Shown here: in pieces, positions 1-8,296 of the stretch
Numbering within the stretch: the stretch's first letter is position 1
How the letters are laid out: each line of letters starts with the position of its first letter
Source of the DNA: an uncultured Christensenella sp.
GTDB taxonomy: Bacteria > Bacillota > Clostridia > Christensenellales > Pumilibacteraceae
Assembly: GCA_910585055.1 (NCBI GenBank)
Contig: CAJUBY010000004.1
Coordinates: forward strand, 12,481-52,341
Length of the DNA stretch: 39,861 nucleotides
Direction: 5' to 3'
Program-made: the position numbers and the translations under genes
Notes under the pieces: model-generated
The model's database searches: none
What the model was told of the DNA's origin: nothing
What the model saw: the letters and a program-made list of their open reading frames with translations, nothing else

Positions 1-2
1 AA

Positions 3-146
3 TTTTTGACCGCGTTAAACCGAATTTTGGGTGGAGAGACCGGGTCTGCCGCCGATATCGCAAAAACGGCTGCCGAAAAACCGAGCGGCGCACAGGCGAA
101 AAAAACGCGTGCGAAAAAGACCGAATCGAATGAAAAAAAGCAATAA
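3..146 (+). CDS. C-terminal end of an unidentified protein (partial)
   Basis: An open frame enters from the left edge and stops at TAA 144-146, giving the last 47 residues of a protein. It reads as a short hydrophobic helix start (FLTALNRILGG) followed by a tail rich in Ala, Lys, Glu and Thr (AKKTRAKKTESNEKKQ). Such charged, low-complexity tails occur on many nucleic-acid-binding or envelope-associated proteins, so no family can be named. It overlaps the start of the next gene by 17 nt, which suggests translational coupling. The frame is preferred over the two others because its composition is protein-like and it ends right at the downstream start codon. Confidence 0.5.
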   Translation, partial: FLTALNRILGGETGSAADIAKTAAEKPSGAQAKKTRAKKTESNEKKQ

Positions 147-918
147 ACCGAAGATAGTCGTAATATCGGGTGTGACGGGCGGTATAGGGAAAGAACTTGC
201 GCGGCTTTACCGAGCGGCAGGCGATACTGTGATCGGCTTGTCGAGAAGCGGCGCGCCCGGCGAAACAGACGCCGTTTGCGACGTTACGGATACGGATGCC
301 GTCGCAAAGATAATATCCGAGACTGCCGAAAAATACGGTCGGATCGATACGGTGATCGCCAATGCCGGATGCGGACTGTCGGGTGCTACGGAACTGCTTC
401 CGCTTGAAGAAGTGCGTAAACAGATAGATCTCAACTTTATCGCGGCGCTCAATCTTGTACGGCGCTGTCTCGAATATATGCGGCGAGGCGGCAACGCCGT
501 GTTTATATCCTCGGCATGTGCGCTTTTTGCGTTGCCGTACCGTGCGGTATACTGTGCAAGCAAGGCTGCGGTAAATATGGCGGCGTTCGGTATGTATATG
601 GAACTCAAAGAACACGGTATACGCGTCAGTTCGGTTTGTCCCGGCGATATACGGACCGGGTTTACGGAGAACCGCGTAAAGTATAACCACGGCGGCGAAC
701 GTTACGGGACCGCGCCCCAAACCGCCGCGCGGAAAATAGATTCGCGCGAACATAAGAGAATGAAGCTCGGACGCGCCGCGAAAAAGATATATTCATGCTG
801 TGTCAAGAGCAGAAAACCGTTATATATAGTCGGGACCAAATATAAATTTCTCAACGTGCTGCGGCATATCCTGCCGCAAAAACTTTTTTTAAACGTGACG
901 GCTCGGATCTTCCGATAA
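130..918 (+). CDS. Short-chain dehydrogenase/reductase (SDR)
   Basis: Cytoplasmic NAD(P)-dependent oxidoreductase of the classical SDR family, 262 residues. The Rossmann nucleotide-binding motif SGVTGGIG lies at residues 13-20, the structural NAG motif follows in ANAGCG, the catalytic Ser is in the FISSACA segment, and the catalytic pair is Tyr141-Lys145 (YCASK); the PG turn VCPGDIRTGF follows. The substrate cannot be read from sequence. The frame is open further upstream to position 31, but that stretch is Arg/Lys-rich, lies over the previous gene in another frame, and SDRs begin just before the first beta strand, so ATG 130 is chosen; it has no clear ribosome binding site. The C-terminal 60 residues are basic, as in SDRs that sit at membranes. 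The next gene starts 12 nt downstream, so they are probably co-transcribed. Confidence 0.85.
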   Translation: MKKSNKPKIVVISGVTGGIGKELARLYRAAGDTVIGLSRSGAPGETDAVCDVTDTDAVAKIISETAEKYGRIDTVIANAGCGLSGATELLPLEEVRKQIDLNFIAALNLVRRCLEYMRRGGNAVFISSACALFALPYRAVYCASKAAVNMAAFGMYMELKEHGIRVSSVCPGDIRTGFTENRVKYNHGGERYGTAPQTAARKIDSREHKRMKLGRAAKKIYSCCVKSRKPLYIVGTKYKFLNVLRHILPQKLFLNVTARIFR

Positions 919-930
919 CAGGTAATTAAG

Positions 931-2604
931 ATGATAAAAACGAACAACGGCGAATTTTACATGTCGGCAGGCGAAACGTGCTATACGTTGAGAGTTTCGG
1001 ACGGTCTTCTCGTTAGCTCGTATTTCGGGAAACGTATCGAACCCGAGGACGATCTTTCGGCATTGGGTCTTCGGACGCACCCGGAATTTACCGTACCGAC
1101 GGTAGTTTGCGATGGTAAAAAACTGCGTTGCGCATTGACTTTTTCAAATGTCGAAATATGCGGAGAAAAACCGACCGGCGGACTTGCCGGCGGTAAAACA
1201 TTAAAGATAACGTTCCGCGACGCAGACATCGGCTTGCGTGCGGAACTGTATTACACACCTTATCCGCGCGGCGGATATACACGGCGTATAGTTGTTACGA
1301 ATTTCGGTGGCAGACCGCTTACGGTGTCGGGTCTGCAAATGATTTCGGGCGTTAACGGAGGCTGTGTCGCAGTCGATACGGAAAGTGGCGGAAACAATAA
1401 AATTCAGACGGCGAGATCGGTCAAGCAGCGGAAATTCACAGCGAAACACGCCGAAAATTTTGCGGCGGTCACGGAAAGCGAGTGTGGGAGCGTTTGCGGC
1501 GCATACGGTTTTTTGTGCGCGTACGGCGACGGCAGTATAACGACGGAAATAACGGACGGCGGCGTTCGGATATATGCCGGAGACGGCGGAAGTAACAAGC
1601 TTGCTCCCGGCGAATCGTGCGTTTCGCCGGAGATGACGGTAGTTTATTCCGACCGCGGAGTAGACGGTATGCTGCGTGTTTTACACGATATATTGCGAGA
1701 AGCTTTCGGCGGCGACCGTTTATCTCGGAGCAAAACAGTTTTGTTTTTGCCCGAGACGTTCCGCGGAAAAGCGACGGAAGCGGCGGCGGCAGTGTGCGAA
1801 CTCGGGTGTGATGTTATGGCTGTTGACATAAACGCTTATTCGGACGGAGGATTGGCGGAATTTTCCGCCGCGTGCAGATCTACCGGTATAAGTTTGGGCT
1901 TGCGTGTAAGCGCGGAAAACACGGATGCCGTGTCTGTCGCCGAACTGGAAATTGCCGTAGCGAGTGCGGTAAAGCGATACGGTGCAGGCTACGTTATGAT
2001 AACAGATTCGGATGCGGCAAAATCGTTTGCTAAAGCGCGCGCGGTCTGCGGTCTGTACACCGGATTGCGCAAGACTTTTCCCGAACTTACGGTGGAACTG
2101 TCCGAGGTGTCCGGATCCGACTGTCGTCATTCGGCATGTTATCCGCCATGCAGTGTGCGCAATATCGTCAAACTACTGCCGGAGTCGGGACTCAAATCGA
2201 GATTCGACCGAGCCACATTCGGCGGACTGGGATACGAGTTCGATCCTATATCTGCAGGCGCGGAAATAAAGCGCGCGGTCAGAGCACAGATATTTTCGTA
2301 TCAGGACGATGCGCCGACCGTCATGCTTGGCGATCTGTACCGTGCGAAGATCGACGGCGGATCGTGCAGGATATCGGTCGCAAAAGACAAGTCAAAAGCG
2401 TATGCTGTATGCGAATTGCCGGAGACCGACGGCGCGCGCGTCGCGCTTGCCGGGCTTGACGAACATGATCTGTACCATGTCCGCGAACTGGGAAAAACTT
2501 TCTCCGGCGCGGCGCTGATGAGCTGCGGCATCGCACTGCCGGTTGCGGCGGCGGATTTCGATACGTACGTGTTGCATCTCAGACAGGTGGCAGACTTCGA
2601 ATGA
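931..2604 (+). CDS. GH36 alpha-galactosidase-like protein, shortened and probably inactive
   Basis: 557 residues with no signal peptide, so cytoplasmic. The N-terminal half follows the beta-supersandwich of GH36 alpha-galactosidases (YTLRVSDGLLVSSYFGKRI, later a R.VVTNFGGRPLTVSG stretch), and the end (YHVRELGKTFSGAALMSCGI, then DFDTYVLHL) matches the GH36 C-terminal beta domain. The middle barrel is much shorter than in the roughly 730-residue enzymes. The usual substrate motif ending in DDGW is missing, the CASGG segment reads EVSGSDC, and no Asp stands where the W.SDD acid/base motif is expected. An Asp in YVMITDSD (about residue 359) may correspond to the nucleophile. Seen: GH36 end domains; inferred: loss of hydrolysis. 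AGG at 920-922 serves ATG 931. It follows the SDR gene closely. Confidence 0.6.
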   Translation: MIKTNNGEFYMSAGETCYTLRVSDGLLVSSYFGKRIEPEDDLSALGLRTHPEFTVPTVVCDGKKLRCALTFSNVEICGEKPTGGLAGGKTLKITFRDADIGLRAELYYTPYPRGGYTRRIVVTNFGGRPLTVSGLQMISGVNGGCVAVDTESGGNNKIQTARSVKQRKFTAKHAENFAAVTESECGSVCGAYGFLCAYGDGSITTEITDGGVRIYAGDGGSNKLAPGESCVSPEMTVVYSDRGVDGMLRVLHDILREAFGGDRLSRSKTVLFLPETFRGKATEAAAAVCELGCDVMAVDINAYSDGGLAEFSAACRSTGISLGLRVSAENTDAVSVAELEIAVASAVKRYGAGYVMITDSDAAKSFAKARAVCGLYTGLRKTFPELTVELSEVSGSDCRHSACYPPCSVRNIVKLLPESGLKSRFDRATFGGLGYEFDPISAGAEIKRAVRAQIFSYQDDAPTVMLGDLYRAKIDGGSCRISVAKDKSKAYAVCELPETDGARVALAGLDEHDLYHVRELGKTFSGAALMSCGIALPVAAADFDTYVLHLRQVADFE

Positions 2605-2639
2605 CCGCGGAATAATTGCGATTTAAAACGGAGAACGGG

Positions 2640-3887
2640 ATGAGAGAATTTACGGACGAGCAGATCGAAGAATTGAAAAAGATAACGGTATCGACCGAAG
2701 ATCTGTATTCGGAATATGCTGCGCGCGACGCCGACGCCGTCCGTTTGCATAAAAGCACGCGGCGTACGGAACTCGAATTTATACGGTCGCAGTACGCTAT
2801 CGATGCGGACAGCATTATAAATTGCAGGTTTTATAACCGCGGCAGCGATAAGACGCAGGTGTTTTCGTTTTACAAAAACGACGAAATAACGCGGCGCACT
2901 GCGCACGTTCAGCTGGTATCGCGCATCGCGCGGAAGATAGGCAAGGCGCTGCGGCTCAATCTCGATCTAATCGAAGCTATTGCTATAGGTCACGACATAG
3001 GGCACACGCCTTTCGGACATGCCGGCGAAGAAATTTTGAGCCGGCTGTATTTCGAGCATGCAGGCAAGTATTTCAATCACAACGTTCACAGTGTGCGCGT
3101 TTTGAATATGATAATGCACAACAATCTTACGGTTCAAACTTTGGACGGCATTATCTGTCATTGCGGCGAAGAAGTAAACGAAAAATACGAACCTGCCGTT
3201 TTGCCGAGCGCCGACGAATTTTACGCTATGTTCGACGGGTGTTATACCGATAAAGATGCGGTAAAACGTTTGCGCCCCGGAACGCTCGAAGGCTGCGTTG
3301 TCCGCTTAAGCGATATGATAGCATATATAGGTAAGGACCGCGCCGATGCGAAGTACACTTTGCAAATGAATATCGAATTCGACGAGAGTGCGATCGGATC
3401 GACAAACAAGGAAATAATAGATAACGTTACGCGCGACGTTATAGCCGGCAGTATGGGCAAGCCGTACCTGTCGTTGAGCGAAGATGTTTATAAAGCGCTC
3501 GTCGCCTGCAAAAAAGAGAATAACGACAAGATATATAAACGCAGAGAACTACGCGAACCGTACGAACGGATAATCGCGCCGATGACCGAAAAGATGTATA
3601 AATGTTTTGTATATGATATAGAACACGAAAATACCGATTCGCTGATCTTTAAGCATTATTTGAACGATTCTATCATCAAAGTAAATTACTTCGAAAAAAA
3701 CGTATATAAGACAAACGGCGACGACGACGGCGGAGAATATACTATGGCAAATTCTCCGGAGGACATAGCTGCGGATTTTATAGCAAGTATGACGGACGAT
3801 TATTTTTTGGACGCGTTCAGCCGAATTTTCCCGGACGATGAATTAAATAAAGAAGTTTGTTACGCGGGTTATTTCGACGGTCTTTAA
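2640..3887 (+). CDS. dgt: dGTP triphosphohydrolase-like HD-domain protein
   Basis: 415-residue cytoplasmic metal-dependent dNTP triphosphohydrolase: it removes triphosphate from deoxynucleotides and so tunes dNTP pools. The HD-domain metal ligands are visible: His89 in TRRTAHVQLV and His118-Asp119 in IGHDIGHTPFGHAGEE, with the later ligand region VVRLSDMIAYIGKDRAD. The N-terminal R.F..K.QVF block expected for this family is also present. An upstream TTG at 2616 is in frame, but GGAG at 2630-2633 is spaced 6 nt from ATG 2640, which decides the start. The true substrate may be a dNTP other than dGTP. The gene starts 35 nt after the GH36-like gene and probably shares its transcript; no clear terminator follows. 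Confidence 0.85.
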   Translation: MREFTDEQIEELKKITVSTEDLYSEYAARDADAVRLHKSTRRTELEFIRSQYAIDADSIINCRFYNRGSDKTQVFSFYKNDEITRRTAHVQLVSRIARKIGKALRLNLDLIEAIAIGHDIGHTPFGHAGEEILSRLYFEHAGKYFNHNVHSVRVLNMIMHNNLTVQTLDGIICHCGEEVNEKYEPAVLPSADEFYAMFDGCYTDKDAVKRLRPGTLEGCVVRLSDMIAYIGKDRADAKYTLQMNIEFDESAIGSTNKEIIDNVTRDVIAGSMGKPYLSLSEDVYKALVACKKENNDKIYKRRELREPYERIIAPMTEKMYKCFVYDIEHENTDSLIFKHYLNDSIIKVNYFEKNVYKTNGDDDGGEYTMANSPEDIAADFIASMTDDYFLDAFSRIFPDDELNKEVCYAGYFDGL

Positions 3888-3997
3888 ATAATCGATAGCT
3901 TTTGCCGAGGTTCTACATCAAACTATGCAGCCGACAGGCACATGTGTTTGAGAGACAGGGTATTATTTCGTACGGTCGCGAATTGTGTTGTATTATG

Positions 3998-4026
3998 TTG
4001 ACAAAGTATAAGATTTGTGATATATT
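3998..4026 (+). promoter_or_regulatory. Sigma-A promoter for the zinc-ribbon membrane protein gene
   Basis: TTGACA at 3998-4003, a 17-bp spacer and TATATT at 4021-4026. Transcription would begin near 4033, leaving a leader of about 85 nt before ATG 4118. The stretch 3888-3997 upstream shows no gene. Confidence 0.8.
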
Positions 4027-4117
4027 ACATAAACACTTATATTTATCTACATGAGACGACATATACATTTTATGCGGATAAAGCGGTGATGAAAAATCGG
4101 AAGAAAAGGAGTATTCA

Positions 4118-5794
4118 ATGGTAAAGTGTAAAAACTGCGGTGCCGATCTCGAAGACGGCTCCAAGTTTTGTATGGCGTGCGGCACCCCGACCGAAGACGG
4201 CGTTCAACGGGAGGAAACGCGAGCCGTCAATATATCGTTACAGCTCGACGGCGACAGACAGGCGGATAAGAGCGGCGGATTTAAGCAAAAGATCGTGAAC
4301 GCCAAAGAGAAAACGCTTGCTTTCGAAAGTAAACACAACGTTATCTTAAACGCCGTTATGCTAGTGTGTGCCGTAGTGGTACTGTGCGTATCGCTTTTTG
4401 CGCCCATAAAGGTCGTAGGGTACGTCGAATTTTTCGGAAACGACACTAATATTATAATCGAAGAAGACGGCGGGAAAAATTCTGTATATTCTACAGTGGA
4501 GATAGAACAGAGCATTTGGCAGCTCATAGGCTCGGTTTGGTACGTCAAAGCAAGCGACGGAACCAAAAAAGATCTGCAGAACGATCTTATGAAGGCTTAT
4601 GCGGCGATACAGATCGATGCTGCAGCTTGGAGTGCGGCCAATCCCGGCGCGGATGAGCCCGAACGTCATAACGCAATGGCGGAAATAATCGTCGATCATG
4701 TATCCGATATAAACTATCTCGGATACGTAATGGCGACCAAAGAGAATGTCGGCGGCGAAGACGCGCCGATATCGTTATCGGGAAATTATTGGGCGGCTGT
4801 CGTTTCCATGGCGCTCGGTCTGCTCGTTACGCTGTTTGCGATAATAATTGCTATATACTCGCTGGTAAATATAATACTTGCGGTCGTTAATATGATCAAA
4901 AAGAAACCGCAGGTCAAACTTTACAAATATATGATAAAAATGTTAACGCTGTCCGGAGTCGGTCTGTCGTGCCTGTGGGCGGCGCCCATGCTGTCCGCCG
5001 GCGGCGGCATGTTTGCGATCTCGGTGTTTGTCGCGGTCAGTATGCTTGTTTTCGTCATGGTCGGCGAGCTGATTACGGGCAAAAACGGAATACTCGTTAC
5101 CGTTAAACGTTCAGCAGTGGCGTTGCTTTGCATGATAGCGTTTTACATACTTTGCACGAATATCGTCGCAAGCGTTGTTACAAACGCGCAGGGTATGACG
5201 GTCACAGTAAACGGAAACGCCGGTTACGGGCTGTACGGAATGATGTCGGCTATGGATCTTATAGTCGATAATATCGGCGGCGGAAAAGCGGATGCGGTCG
5301 GACTTGTATCGGCGGCGCACGGCATCATGGGCATATTGGCGTATCTGCTTGCCGCAGGCTTTGCGATGGGCTACGCTCACAAGGTGTATACGAGCTCTAT
5401 CAAACGTCTCGCGTACGGCGAAGGCAAAAAGAGCGGAAACGCGTACATGATAGCCACCGTCATATTCATGATAATAGCGATAGTGCTCGGATTTATGTCC
5501 AACACGCTCGAAAAATTGCTTATCGAAAAGCTGTTCCACGGCTCGACGTCGGGCGTCAAAGGCGAATGGTTGATGCGCGGACAGATATGGGCGTCCATGA
5601 TACTCATATTGATCGCGGTGATATTCAATATGGTTTTCGATCCCGAAAAGATAAAACCGAAAACCGCAGTACAAAGTGTGGGTGAAAGCGGCAACGGAAC
5701 GGTTGCCGACAATACAGCCGCAGACGGTGTTCCGCCCGTCGGCGAAACGACATCTGTATCAGACGTTAACGGTTCGGATCCGTTCGGGCTGTAA
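4118..5794 (+). CDS. Zinc-ribbon polytopic membrane protein, function unknown
   Basis: 558 residues. The first 22 residues form a zinc ribbon with ligands Cys4, Cys7, Cys18 and Cys21 (CKNCG then CMACG), the type found at the N terminus of many unrelated Gram-positive membrane proteins. A charged linker follows, then one hydrophobic segment at about residues 73-95, an extracytoplasmic loop of about 130 residues, and a block of roughly seven further membrane segments from residue 225 to 525. The tail is Gly/Val/Ser-rich and polar. I recognise no transporter or enzyme motif. AAGGAG stands a few bases before ATG. It is monocistronic: own promoter upstream and a hairpin just downstream. Confidence 0.75.
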   Translation: MVKCKNCGADLEDGSKFCMACGTPTEDGVQREETRAVNISLQLDGDRQADKSGGFKQKIVNAKEKTLAFESKHNVILNAVMLVCAVVVLCVSLFAPIKVVGYVEFFGNDTNIIIEEDGGKNSVYSTVEIEQSIWQLIGSVWYVKASDGTKKDLQNDLMKAYAAIQIDAAAWSAANPGADEPERHNAMAEIIVDHVSDINYLGYVMATKENVGGEDAPISLSGNYWAAVVSMALGLLVTLFAIIIAIYSLVNIILAVVNMIKKKPQVKLYKYMIKMLTLSGVGLSCLWAAPMLSAGGGMFAISVFVAVSMLVFVMVGELITGKNGILVTVKRSAVALLCMIAFYILCTNIVASVVTNAQGMTVTVNGNAGYGLYGMMSAMDLIVDNIGGGKADAVGLVSAAHGIMGILAYLLAAGFAMGYAHKVYTSSIKRLAYGEGKKSGNAYMIATVIFMIIAIVLGFMSNTLEKLLIEKLFHGSTSGVKGEWLMRGQIWASMILILIAVIFNMVFDPEKIKPKTAVQSVGESGNGTVADNTAADGVPPVGETTSVSDVNGSDPFGL

Positions 5795-5805
5795 ACTGAT
5801 AACAA

Positions 5806-5837
5806 ACAAGCGGCGGCCGATCACGGTCGCCGTTTGT
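5806..5837 (+). terminator. Hairpin after the zinc-ribbon gene, probable terminator
   Basis: 14-bp stem (arms 5806-5819 and 5824-5837, two G-U pairs) closed by the tetraloop ATCA, 12 nt after the stop codon. The 3' arm ends TTTGT, but no long U tract follows. Confidence 0.5.
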
Positions 5838-5952
5838 ATATACGAAGCGGCATAACAAGCTTGTCGGTTCTCCGAATATCCGGAGCATAATACGGCGCCG
5901 AGCGCATATATAACCGTTGTCGGATATTTTGACGAAATTCGGCGCAAATCGC

Positions 5953-5982
5953 TTGACAACGCAAACTCCGCGGCATTATAAT
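5953..5982 (+). promoter_or_regulatory. Sigma-A promoter of glnN
   Basis: TTGACA 5953-5958, 18-bp spacer, TATAAT 5977-5982. The predicted start near 5989 leaves a 60-nt leader that contains a terminator-like hairpin. Confidence 0.85.
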
Positions 5983-5996
5983 AACAGCGGAACAGC

Positions 5997-6024
5997 AAAG
6001 GCGCCGTAAAATTGCGGCGTTTTT
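5997..6024 (+). promoter_or_regulatory. Terminator-like hairpin in the glnN leader
   Basis: CGCCG (6002-6006) pairs with CGGCG (6015-6019) around a loop with AAAATT; A and G bases before it pair with the T run at 6020-6024. It lies within about 10 nt of the predicted transcript start and before the GGGAGG ribosome binding site. It may be an attenuator, or a 5' hairpin that protects the mRNA. Confidence 0.45.
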
Positions 6025-6048
6025 GTATTTAACGGGAGGTTGCTCGAT

Positions 6049-8136
6049 ATGGTAAAAGTCCCCGAGTTATTCGGATCTATGGTGTTTAACGAGCAGGTCA
6101 TGCGCGAGCGTCTGCCCAAGGATATCTATAAGGCGCTACAAAGCACCATCAAAGCGGGAAAACATATTTCGTCCGAAGTGGCGGACGTCGTTGCGAACGC
6201 CATGAAGGACTGGGCTATAGAAAAGGGCGCTACGCACTATACGCACTGGTTCCAGCCGATGACGGGCGTCACCGCGGAAAAACACGACAGCTTTTTACAG
6301 CCTGCGGACGGCGGAACGGTAATAATGAATTTCTCGGGTAAGCAGCTTATCAAGGGCGAGCCCGATGCGTCCAGTTTTCCTTCGGGCGGTCTGCGTTCCA
6401 CTTTCGAAGCGCGCGGTTATACCGCATGGGATCCCACGAGCTACGCTTTTGTAAAAGACTCGGTGCTGTATATCCCCACTGCGTTTGTTTCGTATTCGGG
6501 CCAGGTGCTCGATAAGAAAACGCCGCTTTTGCGTTCGATGGACAGCTTGAGCAAGGCGGCGTTGCGTATTTTAAAGTTTTTCGGCAAGACCCCGGACAGG
6601 GTAACGCCGTCGGTCGGACCGGAACAGGAATACTTTTTGATCCCGCGTGAGCTTTATAAAAAACGTCCCGATCTTATTATAACGGGTCGTACATTGTTCG
6701 GCGCCAAACCTCCCAAAGGTCAGGAGCTCGACGACCACTACTTCGGGAATATAAAGACCCGGGTGCTCGAATATATGGAAGATCTCGACCGCGAACTGTG
6801 GAAGCTGGGCGTATACGCCAAAACGCGGCATAACGAAGTAGCGCCGGCACAGCACGAACTTGCGCCCATTTATTCTACCGTAAATATAGCGACCGACCAC
6901 AATCAGCTTACAATGGCTATAATGCGCAAGCTTGCCAAAAAGCACGATCTTGTTTGTCTGTTGCACGAAAAACCGTTTGCCGGCGTCAACGGATCGGGCA
7001 AGCACAACAACTGGTCGATCTCCACGTCGGACGGCGAAAATCTGTTGGAGCCAGGCAAGGATCTGAAACACAATTTGCAGTTTATGCTGTTTTTGACGGC
7101 GGTCATAAAGGCTGTCGACGAGCATCAGGATCTTTTGCGGCTTTCCGTGGCGTCTGCCGGCAACGATCACAGACTGGGCGCAAACGAAGCGCCGCCGGCT
7201 ATCATATCCATGTTTTTGGGTGACGAGATAACCGATCTTTTGGAAACTCTGGCTGCGGATAAAGAATACAGCAACCGTGTCGGCAACAGACTTTCTACCG
7301 GCGTAGAGTCGGTACCTATAATTTACGAGGACACTACCGACCGCAACCGTACCTCGCCGTTTGCTTTTACAGGCAACAAATTCGAATTCCGGTCATTGGG
7401 ATCTGCGCTCAATATAGCTTGTCCGAATATAATGATAAATGCGGCAGTAGCGGACGTACTCAATACGTTTGCCGACGAACTCGAAAAAGTCAAGGCTGCG
7501 GATTTTAAAAAAGCGTCGGCGGCGCTGATAAAACGCGAGTATTTGGCGCACCGCAGGATCGTATTCAACGGCGATAACTATGCCGATGCCTGGCGCGAAG
7601 AGGCGGAGCGTCGCGGACTGCTTAATCTTAAAAGCACGCCGGAAGCGCTGTCGTATTATGACCGCCCGAAAAACGTGGAGCTGTTTAAGCGGCTCAAGAT
7701 ATATACCGATAAAGAGGTGCGTGCGCGGAAGGATATTCTGCTGGAGAACTACTGCAAAGTTATCAATATCGAAGCGCTAACGATGTGCGAAATAACGTTG
7801 AAGCAGATCTTGCCTGCGGCTACGGAGTTTTCGACCGTGCTGGCCGATAATATTGCCAAGCTGACTGCGCTCGGTATAACGGCTACGGCGCAGAGGGAAA
7901 CTCTGGAGACGGTCGCAGGACTTATCACCGATGCGTATAACGCCGAGCAAAAGCTTTCGGAAGTACAGCTTGCGGTCAAAAACGAGTCCGATCTGCAGAC
8001 GGAAGCCGATAAGTGTTATTCGGAAGTGTTTGCGGCTATGCAGGAACTGCGCACTTACTGCGACAGGCTGGAAACGGTAATGCCCAAAAACATGTGGCCG
8101 TTCCCGACGTACGGCGATCTGTTGCTTTATGTTTGA
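6049..8136 (+). CDS. glnN: Glutamine synthetase type III
   Basis: 695 residues, the size of GSIII (about 700), well above GSI/GSII. It makes glutamine from glutamate, ammonia and ATP in the cytoplasm. The GSIII N-terminal segment (LFGSMVFNEQVMRERL), the glutamate/ATP site blocks (TRHNEVAPAQHELAPIY, KHNNWSIST) and the block DRNRTSPFAFTGNKFEFRS are all intact, as is the C-terminal helical part unique to type III. The open frame begins at TTG 6040, but GGGAGG at 6034-6039 is correctly spaced only for ATG 6049. It is transcribed alone from a near-consensus promoter and ends at an intrinsic terminator. No PII or regulator gene is adjacent, so nitrogen control would have to act through the leader or a distant regulator. 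Confidence 0.95.
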   Translation: MVKVPELFGSMVFNEQVMRERLPKDIYKALQSTIKAGKHISSEVADVVANAMKDWAIEKGATHYTHWFQPMTGVTAEKHDSFLQPADGGTVIMNFSGKQLIKGEPDASSFPSGGLRSTFEARGYTAWDPTSYAFVKDSVLYIPTAFVSYSGQVLDKKTPLLRSMDSLSKAALRILKFFGKTPDRVTPSVGPEQEYFLIPRELYKKRPDLIITGRTLFGAKPPKGQELDDHYFGNIKTRVLEYMEDLDRELWKLGVYAKTRHNEVAPAQHELAPIYSTVNIATDHNQLTMAIMRKLAKKHDLVCLLHEKPFAGVNGSGKHNNWSISTSDGENLLEPGKDLKHNLQFMLFLTAVIKAVDEHQDLLRLSVASAGNDHRLGANEAPPAIISMFLGDEITDLLETLAADKEYSNRVGNRLSTGVESVPIIYEDTTDRNRTSPFAFTGNKFEFRSLGSALNIACPNIMINAAVADVLNTFADELEKVKAADFKKASAALIKREYLAHRRIVFNGDNYADAWREEAERRGLLNLKSTPEALSYYDRPKNVELFKRLKIYTDKEVRARKDILLENYCKVINIEALTMCEITLKQILPAATEFSTVLADNIAKLTALGITATAQRETLETVAGLITDAYNAEQKLSEVQLAVKNESDLQTEADKCYSEVFAAMQELRTYCDRLETVMPKNMWPFPTYGDLLLYV

Positions 8137-8159
8137 CGTTTGATATAATATGTAAGAAC

Positions 8160-8191
8160 GGCGCAGAAGGATCGGCTTTTGCGCCTTTTTT
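8160..8191 (+). terminator. Intrinsic terminator of glnN
   Basis: 9-bp stem (8160-8168 with 8177-8185, one G-U) with a short loop, then six T at 8186-8191; 24 nt after the stop codon. Confidence 0.85.
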
Positions 8192-8220
8192 ATTCGGCGG
8201 TACATGTTTCGGGAAAGGTA

Positions 8221-8249
8221 TTGACAAAACCGTATCTTTTGGATATAAT
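8221..8249 (+). promoter_or_regulatory. Consensus sigma-A promoter for the Sel1-repeat gene
   Basis: TTGACA 8221-8226, 17 bp, TATAAT 8244-8249, a perfect match. ACCGTAT at 8229-8235 and its reverse complement ATACGGT at 8253-8259 flank the -10 box and may be an operator. A 5-bp hairpin (8255-8258 with 8264-8267 at its core) lies at the predicted transcript start. Confidence 0.85.
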
Positions 8250-8296
8250 ATTATACGGTAATGCCGTGATCAAACGGCTCCGCAGGATGAGATAAA

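Noticed and set aside
31..129. Longer start for the SDR gene at position 31
   Set aside because: The extra 33 residues are basic and lie over the end of the upstream gene; SDR proteins start close to the Rossmann motif.
3888..3997. Possible terminator or riboswitch after the dGTPase gene
   Set aside because: Only short inverted repeats such as CACATGTG; no stem with a T run and no recognisable aptamer.
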